Shown: piece by piece, positions 1 to 8,466 of the stretch
Position numbering within the stretch: the first letter of the stretch is position 1
Layout of the letters: the number at the start of each line of letters is the position of its first letter
NCBI RefSeq assembly: GCF_002419965.1
Contig: NZ_DIHC01000001.1
Coordinates: 62,001 to 126,000, forward strand
DNA from: Pseudomonas sp. UBA5706
GTDB taxonomy: Bacteria > Pseudomonadota > Gammaproteobacteria > Pseudomonadales > Pseudomonadaceae
Length of the DNA stretch: 64,000 nucleotides
Direction of reading: 5' to 3'
Position numbers and translations under genes: made by a program
Notes under the pieces: model-generated
The model's input: the letters and a program-made list of their open reading frames with translations, nothing else
Told to the model about the DNA's origin: nothing
Databases searched by the model: none

Positions 1-1
1 C

Positions 2-265
2 AAGGCTTATGCGCCGTATGAGAATGTCAGCGCCCAGGCTTATCCGGCAATGCTGGTCATTGCCGGCTACAACGACAGCCGCGTGCAATATTGGGAGGCG
101 GCCAAGTGGGTGGCGAAATTACGCGATAGCAAAACCGACGACAACCTGCTGCTGCTCAAGACCGAACTGGGCGCCGGCCACGGCGGGATGAGCGGTCGCT
201 ATCAGGGGTTGCGTGACGTGGCGCTGGAGTACGGCTTTATCTTCAAGGTATTGCAACTGGCCTGA
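2..265 (+). CDS. ptrB: Oligopeptidase B, C-terminal end (partial, runs in from the left edge)
   Basis: This is the last 87 codons of a serine peptidase of the prolyl oligopeptidase family (S9A), which cleaves short peptides after Lys/Arg. The visible part reads from the reading frame open at base 2 to a TGA. It includes the catalytic Asp region (GYNDSRVQYWEAAKWVAKLR) and the catalytic His in GAGHGGMSGR, followed by the closing VALEYGF segment typical of PtrB. The catalytic Ser lies outside the window. A 7-bp stem at 294-300/309-315 follows the stop and could be a weak terminator. The family assignment is firm; the choice of PtrB over another S9 member rests on these C-terminal motifs. Confidence 0.85.
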   Translation, partial: KAYAPYENVSAQAYPAMLVIAGYNDSRVQYWEAAKWVAKLRDSKTDDNLLLLKTELGAGHGGMSGRYQGLRDVALEYGFIFKVLQLA

Positions 266-357
266 GGGCCGCTGGCTTTCGCCAACTGCTGCTCCCGGAC
301 GCGGTGTCGTCCGGGCTCTACTTACTCATCATCTCAACACTGAACAAGAACCTTGCC

Positions 358-831
358 ATGCCGACACCGTCATCACTGAACAACGAGATCCGCGAGATGC
401 TGATGGACTGCGGTCTGTTCCTTGCCCTCTCGCCTGCGGATTTCGCCGCGGCAGCGGGCTACTTCAGCATTAGTAGTATCGACAAAGACGACGCCATCTT
501 CAACGAGGGCGATGCGGGCACTTTCATGTGCATCATCCATTCGGGCACGGTATCGGTGCAGAAACTCAACGGCGACGGCAAACAGGTGCAAACCGCCGTT
601 TTGCGCAGCGGCCGGGCGTTCGGCGAGATGGCAGTGCTGGACGGCGAACGCCGCTCGGCCAGTTGTATCGCTGCCTCACCCTGCGCCCTGTTGAATCTGG
701 GCAAGGACTCGCTGGACAAGATGCTCAACGAAGCACCCAGGGTGGCGGCCAAGATCATCCGCGCCATTGCCATTGCCATGTCCAAACGTCTGCGGATGAT
801 GGATGGGCAGGTGTTGGCGCACCCGGAATAG
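358..831 (+). CDS. Cyclic nucleotide-binding domain protein (Crp-like sensor without a DNA-binding domain)
   Basis: The 157-residue product is one cNMP-binding beta-barrel (about residues 30-145). Its phosphate-binding cassette reads FGEMAVLDGERRSASCIA, with the usual Gly-Glu and Arg. There is no helix-turn-helix after the C helix, so it is not a Crp transcription factor by itself; it may regulate another protein or bind nucleotide only. An upstream in-frame GTG at 304 would add 18 residues, but the ATG at 358 starts directly before the conserved part. The Shine-Dalgarno is weak. Neighbours give no functional clue. Confidence 0.75.
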   Translation: MPTPSSLNNEIREMLMDCGLFLALSPADFAAAAGYFSISSIDKDDAIFNEGDAGTFMCIIHSGTVSVQKLNGDGKQVQTAVLRSGRAFGEMAVLDGERRSASCIAASPCALLNLGKDSLDKMLNEAPRVAAKIIRAIAIAMSKRLRMMDGQVLAHPE

Positions 832-853
832 GCAATCGGCTGATATATGCCGG

Positions 854-1153
854 TTAAGGTGCTGTGCTCGCGCCCGGCTTTTGCGGCTGCTGCAATCCCG
901 GCAACGGCTCATCTTCCTTCGGCGGTCCCGGTTGGGGAATTTTCGGCAGTAATGGCGGGTTACCCTGCCCGCCTGCCCGCGGCACAGTCGGTGGGCTGAC
1001 CTGCGGATAAGGGGTGGGTGTCGCCGTCCCGGGCGAGCCGGACGTCGCTGCGATCGGCTCGGGGGTGTTGAGGACAGGTTGCAGATTCTCGGCAAATACC
1101 TGCGATACGCCAAGCATCGCCAAGGCAATCGCCGCTAGAATGGACCGCTTCAT
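854..1153 (-). CDS. Small secreted proline-rich protein
   Basis: The 99-residue product starts with a clear Sec signal peptide (MKRSILAAIALAMLGVSQVFA, cleavage after the last Ala is likely). The mature part is low complexity and rich in Pro, Gly and Gln, with segments such as PTPYPQVSPPTVP. It probably sits in the periplasm or envelope. No domain is recognised and no function is assigned. It lies tail-to-tail with the cNMP-binding gene and head-to-head with the spermidine-synthase-like gene at 1265. Confidence 0.6.
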   Translation of the reverse strand: MKRSILAAIALAMLGVSQVFAENLQPVLNTPEPIAATSGSPGTATPTPYPQVSPPTVPRAGGQGNPPLLPKIPQPGPPKEDEPLPGLQQPQKPGASTAP

Positions 1154-1264
1154 CGTTGGCCTCCACTGCCAATCTCTTGCTGGGACGCTCAGGCTACTCC
1201 TGCTCAGCGTTTCGTGCGCTGACAAATTGCTCTGCGCCTGGCCACGCCGCCTACCGAGTTTTCC

Positions 1265-1951
1265 ATGAAACGTTTCGTTCTGCTCGACACCACCCCGATT
1301 CCCGACAACGGCGGCGCCTTGTGCCTGTTCGAGTACGGTGAGGATTTCGTGATCAAGATCCAGGGCGGCGACGGCGGCCAGTTGATGAACACGCGCATGC
1401 ACGGCTCGGAGGACGCGCTGGCGGAAATCCCCTGCAAGAAAGTCGCCTCGCGCCTACAACCGCGGGTGTTGATCGGGGGGCTGGGCATGGGTTTTACCCT
1501 CGCTTCGGCACTCAAGCATCTGGGCAAGAACGGCCAGGTGGTCGTCGCTGAACTGGTGCCGGGTGTGGTCGAGTGGAATCGCGGCCCGCTGGGTAAGAAA
1601 TCCGGCAACCCACTGCAGGATTCGCGCGCCAGCGTGCTCATCCAGGACGTGGCCCAGGTGTTGAAAAGCGAGCCACAGGGTTTCGACGCGATCATGCTTG
1701 ATGTCGACAACGGTCCCGAAGGCCTGACGCAAAAGTCCAACAGCTGGCTGTATTCATCCGGCGGGCTGGCCGCCTGCGCCAGCGCGTTGCGTCCCAAAGG
1801 CGTGCTGGCCGTCTGGTCCGCCAGCGCCGACGCTGCCTTCAGTGACAAACTGCGCAAGGCCGGTTTCAAGGCCGAAGAGGTCAAGGTCTACGCTCATGGC
1901 AACAAAGGCACGCGCCATACGATCTGGATCGCCGAAAAACTCAAGGGCTGA
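1265..1951 (+). CDS. Spermidine-synthase-like methyltransferase-fold protein
   Basis: The 228-residue product has the Rossmann SAM-type fold of the spermidine synthase superfamily. The nucleotide-binding loop is VLIGGLGMGFTLASAL (about 69-84), the acidic residue after strand 2 is in VVVAELVPGVVEWN, and the motif DAIMLDVDNGPEGL follows. The N-terminal beta domain of true SpeE is short, and the SpeE polyamine-site signature is not evident. It is therefore better described as a spermidine-synthase-like protein of unknown substrate than as SpeE. The ATG at 1265 is the only sensible start. Confidence 0.75.
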   Translation: MKRFVLLDTTPIPDNGGALCLFEYGEDFVIKIQGGDGGQLMNTRMHGSEDALAEIPCKKVASRLQPRVLIGGLGMGFTLASALKHLGKNGQVVVAELVPGVVEWNRGPLGKKSGNPLQDSRASVLIQDVAQVLKSEPQGFDAIMLDVDNGPEGLTQKSNSWLYSSGGLAACASALRPKGVLAVWSASADAAFSDKLRKAGFKAEEVKVYAHGNKGTRHTIWIAEKLKG

Positions 1952-2009
1952 GCGCACCGCAAAGCGCTAGACTTGCTCCATTGCCAACAGAACACGAAAC
2001 AGGTGACAC

Positions 2010-2387
2010 ATGAGTTCGGGAACGCCGACCAACACTTCCAAGCTCGATCGCATCCTCGCCGACGCCCAGCGCGATCGCGAAATGGGTTATCGCGACAAGG
2101 CCCTGCGCATGTATCCGCACGTGTGCGGGCGTTGTGCCCGTGAGTTTTCCGGCAAGCGCCTGAGCGAACTGACCGTGCACCATCGCGACCACAACCACGA
2201 CAACAATCCTCAGGACGGCTCCAACTGGGAGCTGCTATGCCTGTACTGCCACGACAATGAACACTCGCGCTACACCGACCAGCAGTACTTCTCCGACAGC
2301 TCGACCAGCAGCCCGAAAACCGCCAAGGCCACCCATAACCCCTTCGCCGCATTGGCAGGCCTGATGAAAAGCAGCGACGAGACTTAA
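2010..2387 (+). CDS. yajD: YajD-family HNH nuclease
   Basis: This 125-residue protein carries an HNH fold: paired cysteines in HVCGRCAREF, then LTVHHRDHNHDNN, then ELLCLYCHDNEHSRY. These supply the Zn ribbon and the catalytic His/Asn. The length and layout match the YajD family, whose cellular role is poorly known. The start has a Shine-Dalgarno (AGGTG) six bases upstream. It follows the spermidine-synthase-like gene by 58 bp on the same strand. A run of seven T at 2396-2402 follows the stop, but I see no convincing stem before it. Confidence 0.8.
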   Translation: MSSGTPTNTSKLDRILADAQRDREMGYRDKALRMYPHVCGRCAREFSGKRLSELTVHHRDHNHDNNPQDGSNWELLCLYCHDNEHSRYTDQQYFSDSSTSSPKTAKATHNPFAALAGLMKSSDET

Positions 2388-2505
2388 GCCGCAGGTTTTT
2401 TTGACCGACCAGCAGCAGGCCAGCGCAGAATCTGTGAGGGCTTGCCGCACTCTGCTTTTTACCGGGGGAGCCTGACGCTCGAAACTAGGCGCTGGTTTTG
2501 TGCCG

Positions 2506-2511
2506 TATAAT
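2506..2511 (+). promoter_or_regulatory. Possible -10 box for the SPOUT methyltransferase gene
   Basis: A perfect TATAAT lies 32 bp upstream of the GTG at 2543 and is followed by a GC-rich stretch (CCCGCG). The matching -35 region (around 2483-2489) is poor, so this is only a candidate. Confidence 0.35.
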
Positions 2512-2542
2512 CCCGCGCTTTCTTCGAAGAGCACCCTCCCCC

Positions 2543-3031
2543 GTGGCCAACAAACGCTATGCCTGCATCGGCTTGTTCAACCCCAAATCCCCGGAAAACG
2601 TCGGTTCGGTGATGCGTGCAGCGGGCTGCTACGGCGTGGCATCGGTGTTCTACACCGGCAAACGCTACGAGCGAGCGCGGGATTTCGTGACTGACACCAA
2701 GAAAATTCATCAGGACATCCCGCTGATCGGCATCGATGATCTGAAGAAGATCATCCCTCTGGGCTGCGTGCCCGTTGCCGTTGAATTGGTGCAAGGGGCG
2801 CGCTCGCTGCCGGAGTACACCCACCCGGATCGAGCGATCTACATCTTCGGCCCGGAAGACGGCTCGCTCGATAAAGAGATTCGCGACTGGTGCGAAGACG
2901 TGGTGTACATCCCCACCACGGGCTGCATGAACCTGGCGGCGACCGTCAATGTCGTGTTGTACGACCGCATGGCAAAAGGCAACAACACCCGCTCGGGACC
3001 GCAGTTCGGGCGTGAAACCGATCGCACCTGA
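2543..3031 (+). CDS. TrmH-family (SPOUT) RNA methyltransferase
   Basis: This 162-residue SAM-dependent methyltransferase has the trefoil-knot SpoU/TrmH motifs in order: motif 1 NPKSPENVGSVMRAAGCYG near the N-terminus, motif 2 AIYIFGPEDGSL, and motif 3 IPTTGCMNLAATVNVVLYDR. It most likely 2'-O-methylates a tRNA or rRNA; the target cannot be read from sequence. The GTG at 2543 is preferred because the conserved region starts at once (ANKRYACIGLFNP) and a GAAGAG lies upstream. An in-frame ATG at 2498 would add 15 unsupported residues and overlap the putative promoter. Confidence 0.85.
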   Translation: MANKRYACIGLFNPKSPENVGSVMRAAGCYGVASVFYTGKRYERARDFVTDTKKIHQDIPLIGIDDLKKIIPLGCVPVAVELVQGARSLPEYTHPDRAIYIFGPEDGSLDKEIRDWCEDVVYIPTTGCMNLAATVNVVLYDRMAKGNNTRSGPQFGRETDRT

Positions 3032-3115
3032 TCAACCTCTGGCGACAAACGCATTGAACAGTTCGCGCTGGCGGCAGTCAGCTTTAGGAACCTTACTTTT
3101 CACGGAGAGCGCACC

Positions 3116-3487
3116 ATGAGTGATACCCCGATCCTTAAACGCGTCGAACGCCCACTGCACGATTATCCAGAGCAGAACGTGCAGGGTTGGGAGCGCATCG
3201 GCTCACTGGCCGGTGGCGTGTTGATGATGGGCAAAGGCCTGCGCCGTGGTGGCATCTTCGGCCTGGTGCAACTGGCTATTGGTGGTGCAGTGCTCGCTCG
3301 TGGCATCACGGGTCACTGCTCGGCCAAGTCCTTGCTGGAGAAAAGCCGTAGCGAGATGGAGGTGGCCCGTGCGCGCATTGAAGAAGCGGGCGCCGAGCTG
3401 AGCAAGCTCAAGACCAAGGCAGAAGTCGCGGCAGAAGAAGCGGTGGTGAAGAGCATCGATTCGGTCAAGGGTCCGAAAGGTATTTAA
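3116..3487 (+). CDS. DUF2892 (YgaP-like) inner-membrane protein with coiled-coil tail
   Basis: The 123-residue product has a hydrophilic N-terminus, two short hydrophobic segments (around GSLAGGVLMMG and FGLVQLAIGGAVLARGITGHC) and a charged alpha-helical tail rich in Ala, Glu and Lys. The hydrophobic pair matches the YgaP-type transmembrane domain. A good Shine-Dalgarno (GGAGAG) precedes the ATG. Function is unknown. Confidence 0.65.
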   Translation: MSDTPILKRVERPLHDYPEQNVQGWERIGSLAGGVLMMGKGLRRGGIFGLVQLAIGGAVLARGITGHCSAKSLLEKSRSEMEVARARIEEAGAELSKLKTKAEVAAEEAVVKSIDSVKGPKGI

Positions 3488-3526
3488 GGCGATCAACGCT
3501 TCAGGACGCGCACTGTGCGCGATCCC

Positions 3527-3550
3527 GGTGGGCCTCTTGGCGGGCCCACC
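3527..3550 (+). terminator. Stem-loop after the DUF2892 gene
   Basis: GGTGGGCC (3527-3534) pairs perfectly with GGCCCACC (3543-3550) across an 8-base loop. No T-tract follows, so rho-independent termination is uncertain. It sits between convergent genes. Confidence 0.4.
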
Positions 3551-3595
3551 ACCCCAGGTCAGCGCGCACACGCCTAGAGCTGACCGCTTGCAGCA

Positions 3596-4045
3596 TCAGC
3601 CGGCGCGAAAGATCAGATAATCCTCCCAGTCGTCTTGCGCCACACTCTTTTCGCTGAGCATACGACCGGACTGGGAAATCCCCTGTGCGTGGACCTGATC
3701 CCGGTCACCACACACCAGAGGATGCCAAAGCGGCAGATCCTTACCCTCGCTTACTAACCGATAGCCACAGGTGGGCGGCAACCATTTGAACTCGTCAGCC
3801 TGACCCGGCGTGAGCTGAATGCAATCAGGCACAAGCGCGCGACGATTGGGATAGTCACTGCACTGGCAGGTTTTCAGGTCCAGCAAGGTGCAGGCGATGC
3901 GCGTGTAATACACGCTACCATCGTCTTCATCCTCAAGCTTTTGCAGACAACACAGGCCGCAACCGTCGCACAGGGACTCCCACTCGACCTGATCGAGCTG
4001 GTTGAGGGTTTTGCGCAGCCAGAATGGTTCGACTTTGGCGGTCAT
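3596..4045 (-). CDS. ycgN: YcgN-family cysteine-cluster protein
   Basis: The 149-residue product belongs to the YcgN (UPF0260) family of small cysteine-cluster proteins. The cluster is visible as CDGCGLCCLQKLEDED near residue 27, followed by CTLLDLKTCQCSDYPNR, consistent with binding a metal or iron-sulfur centre. The family's biochemical role is not settled. In this window it is separated from ycgL and rnd by a nitroreductase and a hydroxyacid dehydrogenase gene. Confidence 0.85.
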   Translation of the reverse strand: MTAKVEPFWLRKTLNQLDQVEWESLCDGCGLCCLQKLEDEDDGSVYYTRIACTLLDLKTCQCSDYPNRRALVPDCIQLTPGQADEFKWLPPTCGYRLVSEGKDLPLWHPLVCGDRDQVHAQGISQSGRMLSEKSVAQDDWEDYLIFRAG

Positions 4046-4326
4046 GATTTCCCGAGGAATCGGTAGAGGTGAGGGAAAAGGCCGTCAGTCTAGTGGCACC
4101 GGGCACTGGGGCCAAGCGCGAACGACTGGCGGTACACACAGACTTGTCAGCAGACGGCCAGCGCAGTAGTTTTAGCCCTTCGCGAATCCACGCCCCAGCG
4201 CGTTCGCGACCGCTGCATCACAGACCAACAGTTGGACGATGCCTGCCGTCCACGGCCCATCTGACCGATTCCGCTCATCGCCCGCAGGTGTGCGGCTACC
4301 CCAATTCTTTCAGGATCAGAAACCCC

Positions 4327-4920
4327 ATGAGCGCCAATTCTCGCGTCGCCGAATACGCCATTCACCCCCAGTTCATCGAACGCTGGTCGCCACGCGCGTT
4401 CAATGATGAAAGCATCCCGCAGGAGACGCTGCTCAGCTTTTTCGAAGCGGCACGCTGGGCACCGTCGGCCTATAACTCACAGCCTTGGCGCTTCCTCTAT
4501 GCCCGCCGCGACACGCCGGACTGGGAACGTTTTCTCGGTCTTCTGAACGAATTCAACCGGGGCTGGGCGCAGCACGCGTCAGCGCTGGTGATCATCATCT
4601 CCAAAACCACCTTCACAGCGCCAGGCGCCAGTGAAGAGACGCCTGCGCTGTGGCACACCTTCGACACCGGTGCAGCCTGGGGCTACCTGGCCCTGCAAGC
4701 CAGCCACAGCGGCTGGCACACCCACGGCATGGCCGGCTTCGATCAGGAACTGACCCGCACCGAACTAAAGATCCCGGATGACTACGCACTGCATGCAGCG
4801 GTGGCGATCGGCAAACTGGGTGATAAGACGACTCTGGCCGACTACCTGCAGGCCCGCGAAGCCCCAAGCCCTCGCCGCCCGGTCGCTGAACTGGCGGCTG
4901 CGGGGGACTTCTCCCTTTAA
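4327..4920 (+). CDS. Nitroreductase-family FMN oxidoreductase
   Basis: This 197-residue protein has the nitroreductase fold with its FMN-binding N-terminal motif (RWSPRAFNDESIP, then EAARWAPSAYNSQPWRF). The middle part carries DTGAAWGYLALQASHSG, and the C-terminus has HAAVAIGKLGD. Members reduce nitro compounds, quinones or flavin-type substrates using NAD(P)H; the substrate here is unknown. The ATG at 4327 follows an AGGA and is the family-typical start. An open frame reaches further upstream but has no conserved sequence. It is transcribed divergently from ycgN with about 280 bp between. Confidence 0.8.
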   Translation: MSANSRVAEYAIHPQFIERWSPRAFNDESIPQETLLSFFEAARWAPSAYNSQPWRFLYARRDTPDWERFLGLLNEFNRGWAQHASALVIIISKTTFTAPGASEETPALWHTFDTGAAWGYLALQASHSGWHTHGMAGFDQELTRTELKIPDDYALHAAVAIGKLGDKTTLADYLQAREAPSPRRPVAELAAAGDFSL

Positions 4921-4934
4921 GGCGAGCCGCGCTC

Positions 4935-4998
4935 CTATTAGCAGCATGGTTTGCCAGCGGCAGCATCCGCAATCTTGCTACCGCCGCAAGCCGTGCAA
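4935..4998. repeat. Degenerate REP-like palindrome
   Basis: The stretch contains TTTGCCAGCGGCAGCA and TGCTACCGCCGCAAGCC, which resemble the two arms of the clearer REP element at 34567-34634 with several mismatches. It lies just after the nitroreductase stop. Confidence 0.4.
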
Positions 4999-5035
4999 CT
5001 AAAAGGGAATGCTCACGAGAAGCGTTGCCGAGCCC

Positions 5036-5182
5036 CTAGGCTCTGTACGAAAAGGGGCTGCGCTCGGTGATGCTGCGTTAAAAACAGGCTCGAAATGCTC
5101 ATTTACAACACGTAGACTCCGCCTCCTCGCCTGTTTTTGCCTTGCCTGACCTTCGCTCGCCGACTTTTCGTACAGAACCTAG
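5036..5182. mobile_element. 147-bp MITE-like element with CTAG ends and 15-bp terminal inverted repeats
   Basis: The left end CTAGGCTCTGTACGAAAAG (5036-5054) is matched by the inverted right end CTTTTCGTACAGAACCTAG (5164-5182) with one mismatch. The simplest reading is a 4-bp CTAG target duplication around 15-bp terminal inverted repeats (G-Y-TCTGTACGAAAAG). The 109-bp interior has no reading frame of note and no transposase. The right CTAG supplies the stop codon of the adjacent hydroxyacid dehydrogenase gene. A 4-bp YTAR-type target would fit an IS5-family mobiliser, which is inference. Confidence 0.75.
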
Positions 5183-6111
5183 TAGCCCTTCGCGAAATCC
5201 ACTTGCCCGCGCAAAGCCTCGCCCGCCATGAACGCTTTAAGGTTCTCGACGAACAGTTGGGTCATCGCTACAGGTGAGGTCGGCCCCGAGCTGTGGCCGG
5301 TCAGCAGCAGGCCCCAGGCGGTCCAGAATGGATGACGCTGCGGCAATGGCTCCTGACGACAGACATCGATCACCGCGCCCGCCACATGGCCTTCCTTAAG
5401 GGCGTGCACCAGATCGGCATCGACCACCGCCACGCCCCGGCCAATGTTGATGAACAACGCCGATGGCTTGAACCGGGCAAACAGCTTCGCATCATAGATA
5501 TCGTGAGTCTGCGGTGTGTTGGGCAGCAGGTTAATGACGAAATCGACCTCGCTGACCAACCGTGGCAGATCCTCCAGCGCACCGACTTCAACGAAGGGCG
5601 CCAGCGTCCGAGCCGTCGAGGCGACGCCATACAGCTGCACGCCGAACGGCACGAGAAACTGCGCCACGCTGGCGCCGATGTCGCCGGTGCCGACGATCAG
5701 CACCTTGCGTCCGGCCAGGCTTTGCCCCATCCGGTCATCCCATTTTCGCTCGACCTGACTGACCAGCCGCGCCAGCACTTCGCGCTCGTGAACCAGCATA
5801 TACGTCAGGACAAACTCGGCCATTACCTGACCATAGATGCCCACCGCGCGGGTCAGCCGGTAATCGCGGTTCAGACCATGGGCGAGTAACGGCGTGACCC
5901 CGGCCCAGGTCGACTGCAGCCACTGTGGCTTGCGACCCTGACGCAGCAAGGTTGCCAGCAGGTCTGGCTGGCCCAGCCAGACCGGCGCATCGGCAGCCAG
6001 TTTCGACAGTTCGGCGGAATCACCTGTGCTGAGCACTTCGATGTCCGGGGCGGCTTTGCGAAGCAGTTCGGTGTAAACAGGATAATCGTGTTCGGCGATC
6101 AGAACGCGCAT
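5179..6111 (-). CDS. D-2-hydroxyacid dehydrogenase (glyoxylate/hydroxypyruvate reductase type)
   Basis: The 310-residue NAD(P)H-dependent dehydrogenase has the Rossmann loop VLIVGTGDIGASVAQF (about 136-151). It also has the substrate-domain motif GIYGQVMAEFVL, the catalytic Arg in INIGRGVAVVD, a Glu in CRQEPLPQRHPFW and the catalytic His in TGHSSGPT. The ATG at 6111 is chosen over the TTG at 6126 because the conserved MRVLIAEHDYPVY begins there. The stop TAG lies inside the right end of the MITE-like element, yet the protein ends with the family-like VDFAKGY. The insertion therefore appears not to have shortened it. Confidence 0.85.
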   Translation of the reverse strand: MRVLIAEHDYPVYTELLRKAAPDIEVLSTGDSAELSKLAADAPVWLGQPDLLATLLRQGRKPQWLQSTWAGVTPLLAHGLNRDYRLTRAVGIYGQVMAEFVLTYMLVHEREVLARLVSQVERKWDDRMGQSLAGRKVLIVGTGDIGASVAQFLVPFGVQLYGVASTARTLAPFVEVGALEDLPRLVSEVDFVINLLPNTPQTHDIYDAKLFARFKPSALFINIGRGVAVVDADLVHALKEGHVAGAVIDVCRQEPLPQRHPFWTAWGLLLTGHSSGPTSPVAMTQLFVENLKAFMAGEALRGQVDFAKGY

Positions 6112-6243
6112 GGATTCAAAACTCAAAAAAACAGGACATGCGACCGCCAGTCTTTCGACGCCTACGCCTTGTGGCGAGAACGCAGGCCGAAAGACACGGC
6201 GGTCCGGTAAACCCCTGCGTTGAATTGCAGGGTCGACAATCGA

Positions 6244-6537
6244 TCAGATCGGGTCGTTGCGGCGCAGCAACTCTTCGGGCAAGTGCTCGATGTACTCGTC
6301 CTCGGCCGGTGGCATCTGCAGGTGATAGCCCTGCTTTTCCAGATTGGCCAGCACTGCGTGAATGTCTTCACGGGCCAGGTTGCGCTCAGGTGTCAGAACC
6401 AGATCGAAGGCATGCTGCGGCTTGCCAAATGCGCCGAGCAGTTCATCGGGCACACGCTCCAGAGCATCGCTCTTGAGCACATACAGGTACATTTCATTTT
6501 TGCGTGGGCTGCGATAAATGGAGCAGATACGTTTCAA
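6244..6537 (-). CDS. ycgL: YcgL-family protein
   Basis: The 97-residue protein matches the YcgL family (MKRICSIYRSPRKNEMYLYV at the start, FDLVLTPERNLA in the middle, EEYLLRR-like end read here as EELLRRNDP). Its function is unknown. The start codon is an unusual TTG (6537-6535) whose last two bases form part of the rnd stop TGA (6536-6534), and GGAG sits seven bases upstream within rnd. Translation is therefore probably coupled to rnd. Confidence 0.85.
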   Translation of the reverse strand: MKRICSIYRSPRKNEMYLYVLKSDALERVPDELLGAFGKPQHAFDLVLTPERNLAREDIHAVLANLEKQGYHLQMPPAEDEYIEHLPEELLRRNDPI

Positions 6538-7667
6538 GGCTGTTCTCCGGGGTTGGCCAGGCTGTCGAGCAGCATCTGGCCCATCAACTCGCGGCGCCAG
6601 CCACGCAGCGAATCGGGCAGTTTATAGGGACCGTCAGGGAAACCGGTCTTGAGCAAGGCTTCGAGCGTCTTCTTGCGCAGCATCAGCTCAGGCGCCATGT
6701 CCAGGCGCTCGGCTTGCTGCTGACCAATGACGCGCAGGCTCTTCAACACATTGGACGCCTCGATCGGCAACGGCTCTGGCAACGCCGGCGGCCATAGATC
6801 CGGCGACACGCTGCCGGCCTTTTTGATCAGATCCAACAAAAATTCGCCGTCCTGGCGCACGGTCTTGGGGTGCATGTCTTCGATCTTGGCCAGCGCCCCG
6901 AGGTTGTCCGGTTGACTCTTGGCCAGCGGCCACAGCGAATGCTCGCGCAGCACCCGGTTACGCGGCTGATTGCGCAGACGGGCCTGCTGCTCGCGCCAGG
7001 CGCACAGCTCCCGCAGCACGTTCAACTGTGCGCGAGACAGCTTCCAGGCCAGTTTGGCCTCGCGATAGACCTGGTACGGATCGGTTTCGCGACGCAGATT
7101 GGCCACCAGCTCAGCGCCGTCTTCCAGCAACCAGGCGTATTTGTCATCGGACAAACGCGGCCGCAACAGGCTGTAGACCTCGGCAAGGTGCACGGCATCT
7201 TCAGCGGCGTAGCTGATCTGGGTCTCGGACAGGGGACGTTGCAGCCAGTCGGAGCGGGTTTCGCCCTTGGGTAACTCGATGTTCAGCACTTCCTGCACCA
7301 GACGCGAATAGCCCATCGAGAACCCAAGGTTCAGATAAGCGGCGGCCAATTGGGTGTCGAACAACGGCGCGGGCAGGCTGCCGGTCAGGCGCAGCAGAAC
7401 TTCCAGGTCCTCGCTGCAGGCGTGAACCACCTTGATGACATCGGAATTTTCAAGCAAGTCAGCCAGAGGCTTCCATTCGCTGATCAGCAGCGGGTCGATC
7501 AGATAGGCACGTGATCCATCACCGATCTGCAGCAACGCGGCAATAGGATAGAAGGTGTCGACCCGCATGAATTCGGTGTCGAGCGCGACAAACGGCAATG
7601 CCTGCCACTGCGCGCAATGTTGGGCGAGGCTGTCGTCGTCGCGAATCCAGTGAATATCGATGGCCAC
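6534..7667 (-). CDS. rnd: Ribonuclease D
   Basis: This 377-residue 3'-5' exoribonuclease trims tRNA 3' ends. DEDD motifs are visible: ALDTEFMRV (ExoI), HACSEDLEVL (ExoII) and SYAAEDAVHL (ExoIII). An HRDC domain follows (AQLNVLRELCAWREQQAR onward), then a second helical domain. The GTG at 7667 with AGGGAG upstream begins the conserved AIDIHWIRDDD and gives the normal family length. The frame open further upstream to 8096 has no conserved sequence. rnd and ycgL overlap by 4 bp and form an operon. Confidence 0.92.
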   Translation of the reverse strand: MAIDIHWIRDDDSLAQHCAQWQALPFVALDTEFMRVDTFYPIAALLQIGDGSRAYLIDPLLISEWKPLADLLENSDVIKVVHACSEDLEVLLRLTGSLPAPLFDTQLAAAYLNLGFSMGYSRLVQEVLNIELPKGETRSDWLQRPLSETQISYAAEDAVHLAEVYSLLRPRLSDDKYAWLLEDGAELVANLRRETDPYQVYREAKLAWKLSRAQLNVLRELCAWREQQARLRNQPRNRVLREHSLWPLAKSQPDNLGALAKIEDMHPKTVRQDGEFLLDLIKKAGSVSPDLWPPALPEPLPIEASNVLKSLRVIGQQQAERLDMAPELMLRKKTLEALLKTGFPDGPYKLPDSLRGWRRELMGQMLLDSLANPGEQP

Positions 7668-7803
7668 ACGGCTCTCCCTTGAAGAATGGCGCGCAGTATA
7701 TATCGCTATAAGCAGTAACCGGGCATCCGTGCTGCAAGTCTCGAACAACTTCATCTTCGATATTATTGCCAAGGCGGCGGCGTACGACCGTCCATCGAAT
7801 CGA

Positions 7804-8466
7804 TCATCCGCGCTTGCGCAGCACGTAAACCCGCCACATGGCATACCCTGGCAGAAAATCGTGATGACCGACGATGCGAAAACCGGCTTCGATGAACTCG
7901 GCCTCGATCTGCGCCCGGCACACGACAAAACGGTTACGCACCTCTGGCGTCCCGTCGAGCGTGCGCTTGTGACCCTCCAGCCGCTTGCGACGCCATGCTT
8001 TGATATTGCCATCGACCCATAACGCGACGATGGCTGTGTCGCGGGTGACCCGATAGAACTCCTCAAGTATCGCCCTGCGCTTATCGCTGTCGGCAACGTG
8101 ATGAAACAGCCGCATGCAAAAGATGCAATCCACCGAATTGGCGGATAGGTCGATGGACGATGCGGAACTCTGAAACGTGCGAATGCGCTCGCGCACGTCC
8201 ACGCACGACTGGGCCTGGGCGATGTCCAGCGTGTCCCAGGACGGGGCCGCGGCCAGAATCACCCGGTTGGCGTGTTCGGCCAGCACCGGCCAGAAACGCC
8301 CGGAGCCCGAAGGCAGGTCCAGCACCAAACCAGGCTCGCCGGCATCGCGCAATGCCTGACGCGCCAGTTGCGCATCGCGCCATAGGCTCAAACGCCGCGC
8401 AAGCCCCTGCTCATGGCGCAGCACGTATGGCTGCGCCCGGCCGTCGTCGCGCGCGTGGTCACTCAT
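7804..8466 (-). CDS. Class I SAM-dependent methyltransferase paired with eptA
   Basis: The 220-residue product has the SAM-binding motif I VLDLPSGSGRFWPVL (about 45-59), an acidic/second motif region DIAQAQSCVDVRER and the motif IV-like SVDCIFCMRLFHHV. The His-His resembles UbiE/COQ5-type methyltransferases. The ATG at 8466 begins MSDHARDDGRAQPY and overlaps the eptA 3' end by 8 bp, so the two genes are co-transcribed. The pairing suggests a lipid or envelope substrate, but this is inference. Confidence 0.75.
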   Translation of the reverse strand: MSDHARDDGRAQPYVLRHEQGLARRLSLWRDAQLARQALRDAGEPGLVLDLPSGSGRFWPVLAEHANRVILAAAPSWDTLDIAQAQSCVDVRERIRTFQSSASSIDLSANSVDCIFCMRLFHHVADSDKRRAILEEFYRVTRDTAIVALWVDGNIKAWRRKRLEGHKRTLDGTPEVRNRFVVCRAQIEAEFIEAGFRIVGHHDFLPGYAMWRVYVLRKRG

